From Protostelium mycophagum (taxonomy: Eukaryota; Evosea; Variosea; Protosteliida; Protosteliaceae), in assembly GCA_002081555.1 (NCBI GenBank), contig MZNV01002359.1, positions 1 to 20,380 on the forward strand: a stretch of 20,380 nt of DNA, in the 5' to 3' direction. The translations under genes were made by a program, and so were the position numbers. Below are positions 19,741 to 20,380 of the stretch, in pieces; the stretch's first letter is position 1; each line of letters starts with the position of its first letter. The notes below the pieces were generated by a model. It had not been told where the DNA came from and did no database searches. It saw only the letters and a list, made by a program, of their open reading frames with translations.

Positions 19741-20380
19741 TTGGTCATCAGGAACGCGGATGCGTCCGCCGCCAGGCGGACCTTCGATTATGCAATTGCC
19801 GGAGTACTATCACAAAAACACAAAGATGGTGTACACCCTGTGGGATTTTTCTCACGCAAATTGCGGCAAGCAGAATTGAATTATGACACTCACAACAAAG
19901 AGTTGCTTGCAATTGTGGAAAGTTTGAAAGGTTGGCGCCATTTCACAATGGAGACAAAAATGCCAGTTAAAATAATAACTGACCACAATAACTTAAAATA
20001 TTTTATGACAACAAATACGTTGAATCATTGCCAAGTACGGTGGTCACAATTTTTGACTGATTTTAATTTTCAATTAAAACACCGCCCAGGTTGCCTTAAT
20101 GGTCAAGCTGACGCATTATCACGCAGAAGTCAGGATGAACTTGACATAGGGGACAGGTAAGTGCAGGAAACATGGACTTCCACAAACAATTATCACTGAC
20201 TGTAGTACACAATTCGACTTAGAATTCTGGAAAAGCTTGTATAGTCAGTTGAACATCACACACAAGATATCAACGGCATATCACCCAGAAACCGATGGTC
20301 AAACAGAGCGAGTGAACTCCGTAATAAGCCTACGTGTGTTCTGTTCTTATGCTCAAGATGATTGGGTACAGCTATTAGCC
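19741..20380 (+). mobile_element. Broken Ty3/Gypsy-class LTR retroelement fragment
   Basis: This is the fossil of a Ty3/Gypsy (Metaviridae-like, chromovirus-type) element. A recognisable RNase H part comes first (AIAGVLSQK, HPVGFFSRKLRQ, NYDTHNKELLAIVE, TDHNNLKYFM, RPGCLNGQADALSRR). An integrase-core part follows closely ([19 protein letters not shown]) and runs off the window. No reverse transcriptase, gag or LTR is visible upstream. The element is clearly broken and incomplete, with at least two losses. The protein signal is still easy to read, so it is probably not very old. Its left border is approximate. Confidence 0.9.

Overview
The window is nuclear DNA from an intron-rich unicellular eukaryote. 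Nearly every gene is cut by introns of about 38-180 bases. Spliced by eye, four genes give long proteins that stay in frame from exon to exon. A secreted EGF-like/IPT-TIG receptor, a large LRR/formin-type/RasGEF signalling protein and very small intergenic gaps point to an amoebozoan (protosteloid or dictyostelid-like) or a similar unikont protist. No species can be assigned from sequence alone.

Layout: (1) 1-2955, minus: a single-pass cell-surface receptor with signal peptide, EGF-like module, IPT/TIG domain and a GAIN/GPS region, cut by the window edge inside the cytosolic tail. Its GPS exons lie in a recent 323-bp tandem duplication. (2) 3100-10229, minus: a 28-exon, 1626-residue protein with leucine-rich repeats, a formin-type GBD/FH3 armadillo region, several ubiquitin-like (FERM/talin-F0-like) folds, RasGEF_N and RasGEF. 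(3) 10850-14925, plus, divergent from gene 2: a multi-pass membrane protein with armadillo-like repeats and a 600-residue Lys/Ser/Pro-rich tail. (4) 15185-18958, plus: a 15-exon, 993-residue fusion of UBZ-like and C2H2-like zinc fingers, an F-box and a PIF1-family helicase. (5) 19052-about 19740, plus: a multi-pass membrane protein whose frame runs into (6) a broken Ty3/Gypsy-class retroelement that continues past the window end.

Genes 1 and 2 suggest surface sensing and Ras signalling, gene 3 is an unplaced membrane scaffold, and gene 4 couples DNA unwinding to ubiquitin recognition and an SCF-type F-box. Nothing shows that they form one pathway.

The most unusual signal is in the introns. 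A 9-mer, CGTTGTAGA (reverse TCTACAACG), with close variants, occurs about 40 times by eye, mostly in introns and in both orientations. In about a dozen introns it forms the acceptor itself, as a compact TGAC-N3/4-TTGTAG block that looks like a fused branch point and 3' splice site. Elsewhere it lies inverted near the donor, and one intron carries it as inverted repeats near both ends. Other shared intron words (GAAATTTC, TTTCCCGCC) add to the impression of a common origin, as in introner elements.
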